DNA of 64,000 bases from Burkholderiaceae bacterium (GCA_947448305.1 CANFME010000002.1:1-64000), one strand, 5' to 3'; counted from the stretch's first letter, positions 50,933 through 61,724 are shown. The notes: generated by a model from the letters alone, not told the origin. Made by a program: numbers and translations.

Positions 50933-51338
50933 TTCAAGAGGCGGCAAACGCCGCGCAATGTCCGACATTAACGTCGTACCTTATATCGATGTGATGTTGG
51001 TGTTGCTCGTAATTTTCATGGTTACGGCACCCTTTGTGAATCCTGGAGTCGTCAACCTACCTAGCGTAGGTGGCGCAAAGGTGCAACCACTTCCGCCAAT
51101 TTTCTTAAATATTAGTGAGCGTGAAGAAATCAAGATTAATGAAAATGGCCAAGCAACTAAAACCTTGAACAAAGCCCAATTAGGGGCTTTTGCAAGGGAA
51201 CTTGCCGATAAAAACCCTGATCAACCCATGGTCATTGCGGCTGATAAGTCGATTAAATATGAAGTAGTAATGGACGTTATGTCTAACCTCAAAGAAAATG
51301 GGGTTAAACGAGTTGGTCTAGCCGTCAAAGGTAAGTAA
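50913..51338 (+). CDS. tolR: Tol-Pal system protein TolR
   Basis: 'KRRAMSDINVVPYIDVMLVLLVIFMVTAPFV'; ATG 50913 overlaps tolQ end. Confidence 0.95.
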   Translation: MASIQRSSRGGKRRAMSDINVVPYIDVMLVLLVIFMVTAPFVNPGVVNLPSVGGAKVQPLPPIFLNISEREEIKINENGQATKTLNKAQLGAFARELADKNPDQPMVIAADKSIKYEVVMDVMSNLKENGVKRVGLAVKGK

Positions 51339-51363
51339 TTGATTTTTAAGAAATCCCCAGATC

Positions 51364-52230
51364 ATGCTTGCCGCTAACCGTACAACTTCCCCAAATCAGC
51401 GCTGGAAGCTTCGAGAACCCGGTGGCAAAAAAGCTTTTTTGCTCAGTTTGGCAGCGCATAGCCTACTCGTTTTAATGTTCGCGGTGGGTCTAAATTGGCG
51501 TACAAGCTCAACTCCAGCGGGTGTCGAAGTCGAATTATGGGATGCACCTGTCCCGTCCCGTCAAATTGAGCCAGAGCCAGTTTTAGAAAAGCCGGTTATT
51601 AATAACGATGAAAAAGCAGAGATCGTTACCAAAAAGAAGAAAGAAGAGCCAAAGCCTGAAAAGCCTAAAGTAGAAAAAAAGCCAGTCCCACCGCCCCTCA
51701 CTTTTAAACCCATCGAAAAACCGGTTGAAAAACCTAAGCCTAAAGCGGAGACACCAAAGGTTGAGCCGCCAAAAGTAAAAGAATCGACCAAACCGAAGCC
51801 AACAACGGATCCAGCAAAAGAGGCAAAAGCAGCCAAAGCGAAAGCCGATGCGGAAAAAGACCGTTTAGACCGAATTGAAAAATTACGCGCTCAAGCAGGC
51901 TCAGAGGGTGGTGGTAGTGGCGGTACAGTTGGCTCAGGCGTGGGTACCGGAGGTACCGATGCCCCAGGTTTTGCTGATAAGGTTAGAAAATTTATCAAAC
52001 CTAAAATCACATTCAATCCAGCTGGCGTAATTGGCAATCCAGCCGTTACGATTCAAGTAGAACTCGCACCGGATGGCAGAATCATCAAACAAAATATGGT
52101 CAAATCAAGTGGCCTACCTGACTGGGATAAAGCGGTCTTAAGCGCTCTAGAGCTAGCAGGGTCTCTTCCAAAGGATGATAACGGTGCAGTTCCAAGGCAA
52201 ATTCAATTAATTTTTAGGCCAAAAGACTAA
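51364..52230 (+). CDS. tolA: Cell envelope integrity protein TolA
   Basis: Single TM, Lys/Pro/Glu-rich linker, TonB-like C-terminal domain 'VELAPDGRIIKQNMVKSSGLPDWDKAVLSAL'. Confidence 0.92.
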   Translation: MLAANRTTSPNQRWKLREPGGKKAFLLSLAAHSLLVLMFAVGLNWRTSSTPAGVEVELWDAPVPSRQIEPEPVLEKPVINNDEKAEIVTKKKKEEPKPEKPKVEKKPVPPPLTFKPIEKPVEKPKPKAETPKVEPPKVKESTKPKPTTDPAKEAKAAKAKADAEKDRLDRIEKLRAQAGSEGGGSGGTVGSGVGTGGTDAPGFADKVRKFIKPKITFNPAGVIGNPAVTIQVELAPDGRIIKQNMVKSSGLPDWDKAVLSALELAGSLPKDDNGAVPRQIQLIFRPKD

Positions 52231-52376
52231 AAAAATAATCAAATCAAAATGAAGCTTTTTCACTCTTTTTTTTTTAAGACAGTTAAAATGGTTACTGAGT
52301 GTTATCCATGCATGTTGACACTAAAATAATTGAGCTATTAGCAAAAGAAAATGAGTTAAAAGAGAGGGTTGGTTCA

Positions 52377-53705
52377 ATGGAGTTATTGAAGTCAAAATAT
52401 CGTTTTGTAAAAGCCACGCGCGCTTCATTAAGCACTCTCTATTTATTTGTCATTTTTGGTACCTCTTTTGGTATTTCTTTACCAAGTTTTGCGCAAATGC
52501 AAATTGAGATCTCAGGGGTTGGGCAATCTTTGTACCCGATTGCAGTTACAAGTTTTATGGCTGAGAGCAATCTGCCTACGAAAGTAACCGACGTAGTACG
52601 GTCCGATTTAGCCAATACAGGTAAGTTTTTTAATATTGATCCCGGTAGCACAGTTCAAGGCATTTCAGACAATCCAGATTTATCTTTTTGGTCTTCGAGA
52701 AGAGCTCAAGCGCTTGCAATTGGTGATGTTAAACCTTTAGCTGGTGGGATGTTTGAAATTACTTACCGGTTATTTGATACTGTAAAAAAAGAATCACTAG
52801 GTGGAACCACTGTACAAGTGAGCAATCAGGATTTACGTCGTGCTGGACATGCCATTGCTGATGATATCGTTCAGCGCTTAACCGGTGAGCGTGGAATTTT
52901 TTCTACCCGCCTGTCCTACATTACAAAAAATAATAAGCAGTATCAGTTAATGATTTCTGATTCTGACGGTCAGAATTCTAGAGTGGCTCTGACTAGTATT
53001 GAACCGATCATTTCGCCAGTATGGTCACCTGATGGTAAAAATGTTGCCTATGTTTCTTTTGAAACTAAAAAACCAGTTGTTTATGTGCACGAATTAGCTA
53101 CTGGTAAACGCATCGTCCTCGCCAATCAAAAAGGGAATAACAGTGCGCCTGCTTGGTCGCCGGACGGATCAAAACTGGCGATTTCTCTGTCTCGTGACGG
53201 TAATACGCAAATTTATAGCCTCAATGCAGATGGCTCTAACCTAAAACGCTTAACAGCTGGATCGGCAGTGGATACTGAGCCCCAATGGTCAAGAGACGGT
53301 AGATCTATTTATTTCACGAGTGATCGAGGTGGTTCTCCCCAAATTTACCGCATGAGTAGTGATGGTGAAACGTTTGGTAATGCTAGTCGAGTCACCTTTA
53401 AACACAGTTATGCAACCAGTCCTAGGATCTCTCCTGATGGGAAATCTCTGGCTTATATCGCAAGATCCGGTGGATATAAATTACAGTTACTCGACTTAAG
53501 AACAGGTGATGTCATTGGACTCACTCAAACAAACTATGATGAGACACCGTCTTTTGCAGCTAATGGTAAATTCATTTTGTACGCTACCCGAATCGGTAGT
53601 CGTAATGTCTTAGCAGCTGTCTCGATTGACGGCTCTGTGAAACAAACATTAAGTATTCCGGGTTCAGATGTTAGGGAGCCAGCTTGGGGCCCATTCATGA
53701 ACTAA
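52377..53705 (+). CDS. tolB: Tol-Pal system beta-propeller protein TolB
   Basis: Repeated 'WSPDGKNVAYVS', 'WSPDGSKLAISLSRDGNTQIY', 'WSRDGRSIYFTSDRGGSPQIYRM'; ATG 52377 gives signal peptide. Confidence 0.94.
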   Translation: MELLKSKYRFVKATRASLSTLYLFVIFGTSFGISLPSFAQMQIEISGVGQSLYPIAVTSFMAESNLPTKVTDVVRSDLANTGKFFNIDPGSTVQGISDNPDLSFWSSRRAQALAIGDVKPLAGGMFEITYRLFDTVKKESLGGTTVQVSNQDLRRAGHAIADDIVQRLTGERGIFSTRLSYITKNNKQYQLMISDSDGQNSRVALTSIEPIISPVWSPDGKNVAYVSFETKKPVVYVHELATGKRIVLANQKGNNSAPAWSPDGSKLAISLSRDGNTQIYSLNADGSNLKRLTAGSAVDTEPQWSRDGRSIYFTSDRGGSPQIYRMSSDGETFGNASRVTFKHSYATSPRISPDGKSLAYIARSGGYKLQLLDLRTGDVIGLTQTNYDETPSFAANGKFILYATRIGSRNVLAAVSIDGSVKQTLSIPGSDVREPAWGPFMN

Positions 53706-53788
53706 TCCTTCAATAATCTCAACCAAATTAAGTAATTATTTTTTTACCCAGTATTTTTTACAATAAAACATTTTTTAAGGAATCCATT

Positions 53789-54325
53789 ATGTCTACAAAT
53801 TTCTTTTTCAAGAATCAAGCTACGCTGCGTCGTTTTGCGTTTTTTGCCTTAGCTATCATTACAGTGGGTCTCACTGCTTGCTCCTCCGGAGTGAAGTTAG
53901 ATGATGTGGATGAGAATGCTAAAAATGGTAGCAACAGTTCTGGAAGCGTAGATAGTAAATTTGCTAATCAGCCTTGGAATGATCCGAAAAGCCCTATTTA
54001 TAACAAGAGCTTTTATTTTAATTTTGATAGTTACACAGTAAAAAGTTCAGATCAGGCACTGATTGAAGCGCACGCTAAATTTCTAAAGGCGAATAAAAAT
54101 TATAGAATTTCGATTCAGGGAAATACTGATGATTCAGGAACAAGCGAATACAACTTAGCTTTAGGTCAAAAACGTTCAGAATCAGTCCGTAAAATGTTGA
54201 GCCTACTCGGTGTGCCCGATGCACAAATGGAAGCAGTTAGTTTTGGTAAAGAAAAACCAAAATCACCCAATACTGATGAAGCAGGTCGTGCAGATAACCG
54301 TCGCGCTGATATCGCCTATCAATGA
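53789..54325 (+). CDS. pal: Peptidoglycan-associated lipoprotein Pal
   Basis: Lipobox 'GLTACSS', OmpA-like 'ISIQGNTDDSGTSEYNLALGQKRSESVRKML'. Confidence 0.94.
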   Translation: MSTNFFFKNQATLRRFAFFALAIITVGLTACSSGVKLDDVDENAKNGSNSSGSVDSKFANQPWNDPKSPIYNKSFYFNFDSYTVKSSDQALIEAHAKFLKANKNYRISIQGNTDDSGTSEYNLALGQKRSESVRKMLSLLGVPDAQMEAVSFGKEKPKSPNTDEAGRADNRRADIAYQ

Positions 54326-55071
54326 GCCCTATGATTCGTCTCAAGTTCTCTCCTCTTTTGGCTTTTGCTGTATTGAGTACTTTGGTTTGCCAAAGTACTC
54401 AAGCGGCAATCTTTGAAGACAATGATGCTCGTAGGCAGATTAATGTACTCACAGACTCCGTTAAAAATAATCAAAAAGCCATTTTTGAATTAACTAATTC
54501 TTTTGAACGCTCTGTTCAGGAAAATGCAAAATTACGTGGCCGAATTGAGGAACTCGAGAGATTGGTAGATGATCAAAAAAGTAATTTAAAAATTTACTAC
54601 AGTGAGCTGAATGATCGTCTCAATGATCACAATGCTCGTATAAAACTTCTGGAGCCTGTCAAAATTGAAGTTGAGGGTGTAACAGGAAAAATTCAGCCTA
54701 CAGAAAAAGAATTGTATGACCAGGCTCTTCTTGAGTTTAAAGATGGTAGTCCAGTAAAAGCAGAGGGGCTATTAACCCAATTTATCACTGCTTACCCCAA
54801 TAGTCCTTATTGGCCTGTCGCTCAATACTGGCTGTCCGTTAGCAAATATGCAAGCAAAGACTATAAAGGAGCCATTGCAGCCGGGAATGCTCTGATTAAA
54901 GTTTTTCCAGATCATCCGCGTGTCCCACAAACGCTCTTAAATATTGCTAACTGCCTTTTAGAGTCGAATCAGAAGACGGAAGCTAGAAAGACTCTTGAGC
55001 TCTTAATTAAAAACTTTCCTGAGAGCAAATCAGCTGATACAGCTCGGGTCACTCTGAGCAAAATCAAGTAA
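54322..55071 (+). CDS. cpoB: Tol-Pal system protein CpoB/YbgF
   Basis: Signal peptide, coiled-coil N-terminus, TPR C-terminus; follows pal with overlapping start. Confidence 0.93.
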   Translation: MSPMIRLKFSPLLAFAVLSTLVCQSTQAAIFEDNDARRQINVLTDSVKNNQKAIFELTNSFERSVQENAKLRGRIEELERLVDDQKSNLKIYYSELNDRLNDHNARIKLLEPVKIEVEGVTGKIQPTEKELYDQALLEFKDGSPVKAEGLLTQFITAYPNSPYWPVAQYWLSVSKYASKDYKGAIAAGNALIKVFPDHPRVPQTLLNIANCLLESNQKTEARKTLELLIKNFPESKSADTARVTLSKIK

Positions 55072-55100
55072 CGAACGATTTTGAAAAGCTAATATTACAG

Positions 55101-55841
55101 ATGGATGTTCTGAAACAATTTGAACAGTTTGCCCCTAAAAAAAAGGGCGATCCAGCGGTTCTGTTGCTCTCTGGTGGCCTGGACTCAGCCACTCTACTCG
55201 CACTGATTAAAACTTTGGGCTATACACCTTATGCCCTTTCTGTTCGCTACGGTCAAACGCATTCCTCTGAACTGGATGCGGCAGTCAATGTGGCAAAAGC
55301 TTACGGCGCTTTCAGGCATGAAATCATTGACCTTGACCTGCGTCGTTTTGGGGGATCAGCTCTGACTGATTCTCAAATTGAGATACCGATCAATGGTACG
55401 CCAAATCCCCACCCCGAGAACGAGGGTGAAATTCCAGTAACCTATGTTCCTGCTCGCAATACCATCCTGTTATCCTGCGCACTGGGCTGGATGGAAGCTT
55501 TGGGGAGTAAGGATATTTTCTTTGGAGCTAATGCGGTAGATTACTCGGGATATCCGGATTGTCGCCCTGCCTACGTTCGTTCTTTTGAAGCGATGGCAAA
55601 CTTAGCTACCCGTATCGGAGTAGAAGAACACTCAATTAGAGTGCATGCGCCCATTATTGATTTGCATAAATCACAAATCATTCAATTGGGTATGGCGCTA
55701 GGAGTAGATTACGCTAAGACGGTATCCTGTTATCAAGCCAATGCGCAGGGTCAAGCTTGCGGTATTTGCGAATCTTGTCGATTGAGAAAACTCGGATTTA
55801 GTGAAGCGGGTTTATCCGATCCCACCATCTACCAATCTTGA
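55101..55841 (+). CDS. queC: 7-cyano-7-deazaguanine synthase QueC
   Basis: '[18 protein letters not shown]', '[42 protein letters not shown]', zinc motif '[11 protein letters not shown]'. Confidence 0.96.
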   Translation: MDVLKQFEQFAPKKKGDPAVLLLSGGLDSATLLALIKTLGYTPYALSVRYGQTHSSELDAAVNVAKAYGAFRHEIIDLDLRRFGGSALTDSQIEIPINGTPNPHPENEGEIPVTYVPARNTILLSCALGWMEALGSKDIFFGANAVDYSGYPDCRPAYVRSFEAMANLATRIGVEEHSIRVHAPIIDLHKSQIIQLGMALGVDYAKTVSCYQANAQGQACGICESCRLRKLGFSEAGLSDPTIYQS

Positions 55842-55937
55842 AAAATATTGATGTCAGACATCTCTGACATCAATTTGAGATAAATCTGACGCACAAACGC
55901 CCTATCTAAAGCGCTCCTATCGTCTTTAATAGTATCC

Positions 55938-56141
55938 ATGAACCATGGATTTATTCTGATCGAACTGCTCACTGCCCTAGTCATTATTTCATTTTGTTTA
56001 GGTGCGGGTATCAATTATTTACACACCAGTCATCAGCATCATCAACAGCTCTATGTCAGGTTTATTAAACATTTAGAACACACCTCGGCTGAAGAAATCC
56101 GTTTAAAAGAATTTTATTTAAAACAAAGGGGTGCGCGATGA
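55938..56141 (+). CDS. Short PilV/GspI-like minor pseudopilin (67 aa)
   Basis: Prepilin motif 'NHG|FILIELLTALVIISFCLGAGI'. Confidence 0.75.
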   Translation: MNHGFILIELLTALVIISFCLGAGINYLHTSHQHHQQLYVRFIKHLEHTSAEEIRLKEFYLKQRGAR

Positions 56142-56785
56142 ATATGGTTGAACTCATGTTGGGAATTAGTCTTTTGACGATTGTTATGTCAGGCCTAACC
56201 CACGCGGTACCGATTTTACAGAAGAGCATTTACGAAGGGAGGACATTAAGAGAGGAAATCGCTCAAGTTGAGCAAGTCTTGCAAATTATTACACGAAGCG
56301 TTCAACAAGCAGGGTTTGAAAATATCATCAAGAATCAATCCCAGATTACTCGGTCTCAAAAATCGCCGATGCAAGGGATAGAGATTTTTCAACAAGCCGT
56401 CTTAAGTACCGATAAAGTCGGAAAAATATCAGCTCCCCAATCCTACCTCGCTGGCCGACGCCAAACGGATGCAATGCTTATTCAGCATGATACTTATGGT
56501 CATTTTGATTGTGTTGGTAGAAAAATTACCGATAAAAGAACCCATCAAGGTTTGTCGCGGATTGGATTTTTTATCCAGTTCCGAGGTAATAAAAGTAATG
56601 CGATTGGAACCTTGATGTGCCAAAGCTTGACTAACAAGGGTCAAATACAAAATGACGGTATTTTGACTGGAGTAGATGACTTTCTCATTTACCTAGAAGA
56701 CGGTGTTGTGATCATTGAACTCACGATGCAATCATCAAGGCAGTACCAAACGTCAATTGCTCTTCAAAATCAGATATCACTTTGA
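56138..56785 (+). CDS. PilW-like minor pilin/pseudopilin component, no obvious prepilin leader
   Basis: 'MNMVELMLGISLLTIVMSGLTHAVPILQ' resembles the PilW N-terminal helix; start overlaps preceding gene (ATGA). Confidence 0.7.
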   Translation: MNMVELMLGISLLTIVMSGLTHAVPILQKSIYEGRTLREEIAQVEQVLQIITRSVQQAGFENIIKNQSQITRSQKSPMQGIEIFQQAVLSTDKVGKISAPQSYLAGRRQTDAMLIQHDTYGHFDCVGRKITDKRTHQGLSRIGFFIQFRGNKSNAIGTLMCQSLTNKGQIQNDGILTGVDDFLIYLEDGVVIIELTMQSSRQYQTSIALQNQISL

Positions 56786-56791
56786 TGGGAT

Positions 56792-57328
56792 TTGATGAAA
56801 ATAACATTCAACACTAATCATGGTTTTATTTTACCTATTACGCTTGGATTCATTAGTCTAGTAGGTCTTTTGGGAACAATCCTCATTGAACAAATGCATA
56901 TTCAATCTGATCAATTAGCGAAGTCTTGGCAAGAAAAAATTATTTTTTATAAAGCACAAGAGCATTTAGGAAAATGTCTGGCCATAGTAGGTTTGCCCGA
57001 GACACCGTCACAAGCATGGGATCAGTGTTGCAAGATAGAGGAAATGACAAATGTAGGTAACAAGAGAACTTCTAAGATTGCCCTTCAGAAAAGCTACCGT
57101 GTTTCTGTTCATCACGAACTGATTCACCCGTTAAGTAACCAGATTTTAGGATCCTCTCGATTACAAGCAGTTGTCACTCTATCACCCACGAATAAATCTA
57201 TTTCCAAAATGTCCTGGCGTGAAATATTCGACCTTCACTGGGAGAAAGAACTCAACGCGCTTCAACCAACTTCTAACTATATTTGGGATCAATTACCCGC
57301 ATGCAAACATCAACTTCCCGTAAATTAA
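56792..57328 (+). CDS. PilX/GspK-like minor pilin
   Basis: 'NTNHG|FILPITLGFISLVGLLGTILIEQM': prepilin-like site lacking Glu5; position within minor pilin cluster. Confidence 0.65.
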   Translation: MMKITFNTNHGFILPITLGFISLVGLLGTILIEQMHIQSDQLAKSWQEKIIFYKAQEHLGKCLAIVGLPETPSQAWDQCCKIEEMTNVGNKRTSKIALQKSYRVSVHHELIHPLSNQILGSSRLQAVVTLSPTNKSISKMSWREIFDLHWEKELNALQPTSNYIWDQLPACKHQLPVN

Positions 57329-57960
57329 CTAGCGGTTTTACACTGATTGAAGCCGTTACTGTCATTGGCCTTGTGGCCCTTTTTTTACTTTTCAGTGGCC
57401 ATTTTTCTACTTCTGTTTTTAGCACTTATCAGGCGAGGAATGAAGTACATGCTACGACTCTCGCACTCATGCTTGATGCCCAACGTATTCGTACTCTAGC
57501 CCGTGCCCATAAGAAGACAATGAGTATCATGCCTATTTGCAATAATTCGTGGGAATCTGGGTGGATTGCCTTTCATAATCCAGAGTTGAAATTTGATAAA
57601 GAGGCTATTACAAATCCCCTTTGGAAGAAAGAAATCTCTCCTCAAGTAACAACGATTCGCCCCAAGGGAAGCGCCCCGGTGAGTGGAACTCAATTTGCAG
57701 ATATCAGTATTAAATCCTTCTCGCATCCTAAATGTCAGAATTCGAGCATAGCCCTTGAGTCTAGTGAGAAACTTCGTCATTTAAGTTTCAATGCTCTAGG
57801 TGCGGCTCAAACCAAAAATGGTGGATTTGTTGCAAATCGGGTTGTATTTTGGAGCAAGATTTACCCAAATATTGAATACCATTTAGTGCTTAGTGATAGT
57901 GGGAGGCTTAGGTTATGCAAACCTGAAGCCGTTAATCCGAAGTGTACTCTCTCACTGTAA
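57301..57960 (+). CDS. FimT/GspH-type pseudopilin
   Basis: 'KLTSG|FTLIEAVTVIGLVALFLLFSG'; GspH-like C-terminal Cys residues; ATG 57301 preferred. Confidence 0.82.
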   Translation: MQTSTSRKLTSGFTLIEAVTVIGLVALFLLFSGHFSTSVFSTYQARNEVHATTLALMLDAQRIRTLARAHKKTMSIMPICNNSWESGWIAFHNPELKFDKEAITNPLWKKEISPQVTTIRPKGSAPVSGTQFADISIKSFSHPKCQNSSIALESSEKLRHLSFNALGAAQTKNGGFVANRVVFWSKIYPNIEYHLVLSDSGRLRLCKPEAVNPKCTLSL

Positions 57961-58113
57961 AATGCATTACTGAAGATTTCCATGAAGAGAGTCAACTAGA
58001 TTTTGTCTTTTTCTAAACTATACTTACCCGTAGAGTTTAAAATTCAATATTGACATTAAAGCTATTTTCGGTTTATCTGTTTTTGAATCCGAAAAGCCCC
58101 GATAAAGACCACT

Positions 58114-59214
58114 ATGTTTAACCCGCAAGATTACTTTTTTATGAACCAGGCCCTCTTAGAGGCCAAGAAAGCGCTTTGGATCACTGATCCTAATCCGCGA
58201 GTTGGTTGTGTTCTTGTCAAAGAGCATCAAATCATCGGTGCTGGTTTTACCCAAGAAGTAGGGTCTCATCATGCTGAAGTAATGGCGATACGTAACGCAA
58301 GTGAGCGTGGTTTTGATACTGTTGGCGCAACGGCTTATGTCACTTTAGAGCCTTGCTGTCATTTTGGGAAAACACCACCCTGTGTGGATGCCATCATTGT
58401 TGCTGGCATCAAAAAAGTGATCATTTGTACAACCGACCCAAATCCTTTTGTTTTAGGCAAAGGAATAAAACACTTAAAAGATCATGGCATTGAGGTGCAG
58501 ACGGGCCTTTTAGCCGAGCAATCGATTGCCCTCAATCCTGGTTTTATGAAACGCATGCAAACTGGCATGCCTTGGGTTCGCCTGAAAATTGCTGCGAGTC
58601 TTGACGGCATTACTGCCCTGCCTAATGGACAGAGTCAATGGATTACGAGTTCAGAGGCAAGACTGGATGGTCATCGCTTTCGGGCACAAGCCAGCGTCTT
58701 ACTTACCGGTATCGGTACCGTTCTGGCAGACGACCCTCAATTAACCGTGAGAGGTTTAAATGTTGCTCGTCAGCCACTTAAAGCAATTATTGACTCTAAA
58801 TTAGAGATTTCTCCTTCTGCAAAAATCTTGGCTTCAGGCGATGCGGTGATTTTTTGCTCTACCCATGATACCGAGAAAATGAACGCTTTATTTACGGCGC
58901 ATCCGCATTTAAAAATTATTCCTATACCCAACGAAGCAGGCAAAGTGGATTTAGCTGCTGCCTTGAAATACTTAGCAGATCAATTTCATGCCAATGAGGT
59001 TCATGTTGAAGCTGGGTTTAAACTCAATGGCTCTTTTCTACGCGAAGAATGTGTGGATGAGATACTGCTCTACCAAGCACCCATTTTATTGGGTAAAGGT
59101 TTAGGTCTAGCCAACTTAAATGCTATCGAACATCTGACAGATGCCACTCGCTGGCAAGTCATTGACCGTGCCAATGTTGGGATTGACCAGCGTATAAGAT
59201 TAATTCGCGATTAG
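58114..59214 (+). CDS. ribD: Bifunctional diaminohydroxyphosphoribosylaminopyrimidine deaminase/reductase RibD
   Basis: 'GSHHAEVMAI', 'TAYVTLEPCCHFGKTPPC', 'WVRLKIAASLDGITALPNGQSQWITS'. Confidence 0.96.
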   Translation: MFNPQDYFFMNQALLEAKKALWITDPNPRVGCVLVKEHQIIGAGFTQEVGSHHAEVMAIRNASERGFDTVGATAYVTLEPCCHFGKTPPCVDAIIVAGIKKVIICTTDPNPFVLGKGIKHLKDHGIEVQTGLLAEQSIALNPGFMKRMQTGMPWVRLKIAASLDGITALPNGQSQWITSSEARLDGHRFRAQASVLLTGIGTVLADDPQLTVRGLNVARQPLKAIIDSKLEISPSAKILASGDAVIFCSTHDTEKMNALFTAHPHLKIIPIPNEAGKVDLAAALKYLADQFHANEVHVEAGFKLNGSFLREECVDEILLYQAPILLGKGLGLANLNAIEHLTDATRWQVIDRANVGIDQRIRLIRD

Positions 59215-59294
59215 TTTGTAATTAGTTCGCTCTTAACCAAATTGGTACCGCGTCTGAATAGAACAATTTGCTTCAATTAGAGGATAATATAGTT

Positions 59295-59981
59295 ATGTTT
59301 ACAGGAATTATTGCTGCTGTCGGAAAAATTGCATCTGTGCGACCCCATGGAGATGGATATCGCCTGAAAATAGATGCACAAGGCCTAGATCTCTCGGACG
59401 TTATTTTGGGCGATAGTATCGCTATTCAAGGTGCATGTATGACGGTCGTTGAGTTAAACACGGCTGAAAAGACTTTTGAGATTGATATTTCAAATGAGTC
59501 GATCCAAAAAACGATCGGCCTGAACCAATTAGGACCGGTCAATCTAGAAAAAGCATTACGTTTAAATGACCGCTTAGGTGGTCATCTTGTCAGCGGGCAC
59601 GTCGACGGGATTGGTCGTGTAGCCATTTTTGAAGTTGTTGCTACCAATGACAAAACTGCTAGCTCTGTATCAACTGATCTTGAAAACCCCAATAATACCT
59701 CTTGGCACCTGGCAATTGATGCACCAATTTTTCTCGCAAAATATTTTGCCTATAAAGGCTCGATTGTGGTGAACGGTACTTCACTAACTGTGAACCTAGT
59801 TGAGGATTTAAAAATTTACGAGCAAGCAGTTTGTAGAGTGCATATCAACTTAATCCCCCACACCCTTGAACACACTACCTTGCAATACTTAAAAGTAGGC
59901 AATGATGTCAACCTTGAGGTGGATCTGATTGCCAGATATGTTGAAAGAATGATGAGCAGCTCTGGAATAGAACTGAAGTAA
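59295..59981 (+). CDS. ribE: Riboflavin synthase (alpha subunit)
   Basis: 'MFTGIIAAVGKIASV', 'GDSIAIQGACMTVVE', 'GGHLVSGHVDGIGRV'. Confidence 0.96.
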   Translation: MFTGIIAAVGKIASVRPHGDGYRLKIDAQGLDLSDVILGDSIAIQGACMTVVELNTAEKTFEIDISNESIQKTIGLNQLGPVNLEKALRLNDRLGGHLVSGHVDGIGRVAIFEVVATNDKTASSVSTDLENPNNTSWHLAIDAPIFLAKYFAYKGSIVVNGTSLTVNLVEDLKIYEQAVCRVHINLIPHTLEHTTLQYLKVGNDVNLEVDLIARYVERMMSSSGIELK

Positions 59982-60003
59982 CCGAACCTACATAAAGATA
60001 GAT

Positions 60004-61137
60004 ATGACTAATTTTTCAAACCACCTTAGTTCAACTGAAGAAATCATCGAAGAGATCCGTAATGGAAAAATGGTGATTTTGGTTGATGAAGAAGATCGCG
60101 AAAACGAAGGTGATTTAGTAATGGCTGCAGAGCACGTTACTGCAGAAGCAATTAACTTCATGGCAAAGTTTGGCCGTGGCTTAATCTGCCTAACACTTAC
60201 CAAAGAGCGTTGTGAGCAATTAAGATTACCACTCATGGTCAGAGATAACGGTGCCTCAATGGGCACTAATTTCACGGTATCGATTGAAGCAGCAACTGGC
60301 GTTACTACGGGTATTTCTGCAGCGGATAGAGCCCATACGGTCAGAACTGCTGTGACTAAACATGCCAAACCAACCGATCTAGTTCAGCCGGGACATATTT
60401 TTCCTTTAATGGCGCAACCTGGTGGTGTTTTGATTCGTTCGGGTCACACCGAAGCTGGCTGTGATTTAGCTGCCATGGCTGGCTGTGTTACTCCAGCCTC
60501 CGTCATCTGCGAGATCATGAAAGATGATGGCACGATGGCACGCCTACCTGATTTAATTGAATTTGCTAAAGAACATCATTTAAAAATTGGTACGATTGTC
60601 GACTTAATTAAATATCGCAGTCAAAATGAAAGTATGGTCAAACGTGTTGGTCAAAAAACACTCAATACCGTTTGGGGCGAGTTCAAATCAACGCTTTACC
60701 AAGATTTATCTAGTAATAATTATCATTTAGCCTTAACCAAAGGTAGTCCCACACCGGATAAAGTCACTTTAGTGCGGGTACATGAACCAGCAATTTTATT
60801 AGATGTGATTGCTCAAACCTCCAAATATCATTCTTGGCCACTCGACGCAGCTCTTAAAAAGATTTCGGAAGCAGAGAGTGGCGTAGCCGTTTTACTCAAT
60901 GTATCTTCCCATAAAACCTCTTTTCATCAATGGACAGAGGAGTTTGCAGATCCCCTTCCCGATGATCAAACGGGTCCTGCGATACGGAAAGTGGATTTCA
61001 GAACCTACGGTATCGGTGCGCAGATCTTAAAAGATCAAGGTGTAGGGAAGATGGAGTTATTAGCAAAGCCTGGTCCAATTTCAGGAATGTCTGCTTATCA
61101 ATTAGAAGTAGTTGGTTATTCGGCGCCAACCAATTAA
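60004..61137 (+). CDS. ribB: 3,4-dihydroxy-2-butanone-4-phosphate synthase fused to a degenerate GTP cyclohydrolase II-like domain (RibBA/RibBX-type)
   Basis: RibB motif '[23 protein letters not shown]'; C-terminal RibA-like domain lacks the zinc-binding Cys motif. Confidence 0.93.
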   Translation: MTNFSNHLSSTEEIIEEIRNGKMVILVDEEDRENEGDLVMAAEHVTAEAINFMAKFGRGLICLTLTKERCEQLRLPLMVRDNGASMGTNFTVSIEAATGVTTGISAADRAHTVRTAVTKHAKPTDLVQPGHIFPLMAQPGGVLIRSGHTEAGCDLAAMAGCVTPASVICEIMKDDGTMARLPDLIEFAKEHHLKIGTIVDLIKYRSQNESMVKRVGQKTLNTVWGEFKSTLYQDLSSNNYHLALTKGSPTPDKVTLVRVHEPAILLDVIAQTSKYHSWPLDAALKKISEAESGVAVLLNVSSHKTSFHQWTEEFADPLPDDQTGPAIRKVDFRTYGIGAQILKDQGVGKMELLAKPGPISGMSAYQLEVVGYSAPTN

Positions 61138-61208
61138 AATAGATTTCTATTTTTGTAGATTGCTTTTAAACAGATTTATTTTTTCTTACCACCTAACGGA
61201 GATATTCG

Positions 61209-61724
61209 ATGACTGATACGACCTTGCAAGAGAATATTCCAACGCAGTTAAATGAAGTTGATTTTTTAGAGCCGAATTTAGAAGGTTCTGAATTACGTAT
61301 TGCGATCGTTCAAGCTAGATTTAATGAAAGTATTTGTCGCGAACTGACTTCAAGTTGCGTTAAAGAACTGGTTCGTTTAGGTGTATCCACAGACGATATT
61401 TTATTAACGACTGTTCCGGGTGCTTTAGAAATCCCACTTGCCCTGCAAAAATTAGCTGAATCAAGCGAATTCGATGCTTTAATTGCTCTTGGAGCTGTAA
61501 TCCGCGGTGAAACTTATCACTTTGAACTCGTTTCCAATGAATCAGGCGCTGGTATTACTAGAGTTGGCCTAGATTTAGGTATTCCAATTGCTAATGGCAT
61601 ATTAACTTGCGACACGGATGAACAAGCTTTAGCAAGAGTTCATCAAAAAGGTGCGGATTGTGCTTTAGCTGCTGTTGAAATGGCGAATTTTTGCCTAATT
61701 CTTCAGGAAGGGGAAGATGCATAA
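61209..61724 (+). CDS. ribH: 6,7-dimethyl-8-ribityllumazine synthase
   Basis: '[17 protein letters not shown]', '[15 protein letters not shown]', '[20 protein letters not shown]'. Confidence 0.97.
   Translation: MTDTTLQENIPTQLNEVDFLEPNLEGSELRIAIVQARFNESICRELTSSCVKELVRLGVSTDDILLTTVPGALEIPLALQKLAESSEFDALIALGAVIRGETYHFELVSNESGAGITRVGLDLGIPIANGILTCDTDEQALARVHQKGADCALAAVEMANFCLILQEGEDA

Noticed and set aside
51561-51836. 91-aa minus-strand ORF rich in Gly/Phe/Ser
   Set aside because: Antisense shadow of the TolA Lys/Pro/Glu linker.
51600-51900. Repeat-like AAGCC/AAACC tract
   Set aside because: Codon-level repetition of the TolA linker rather than a DNA repeat element.
57961-60003. Possible FMN riboswitch (RFN element) upstream of rib genes
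   Set aside because: I could not find the conserved RFN core before ribD, ribE or ribB; only read by eye, so a covariance-model scan would be decisive.
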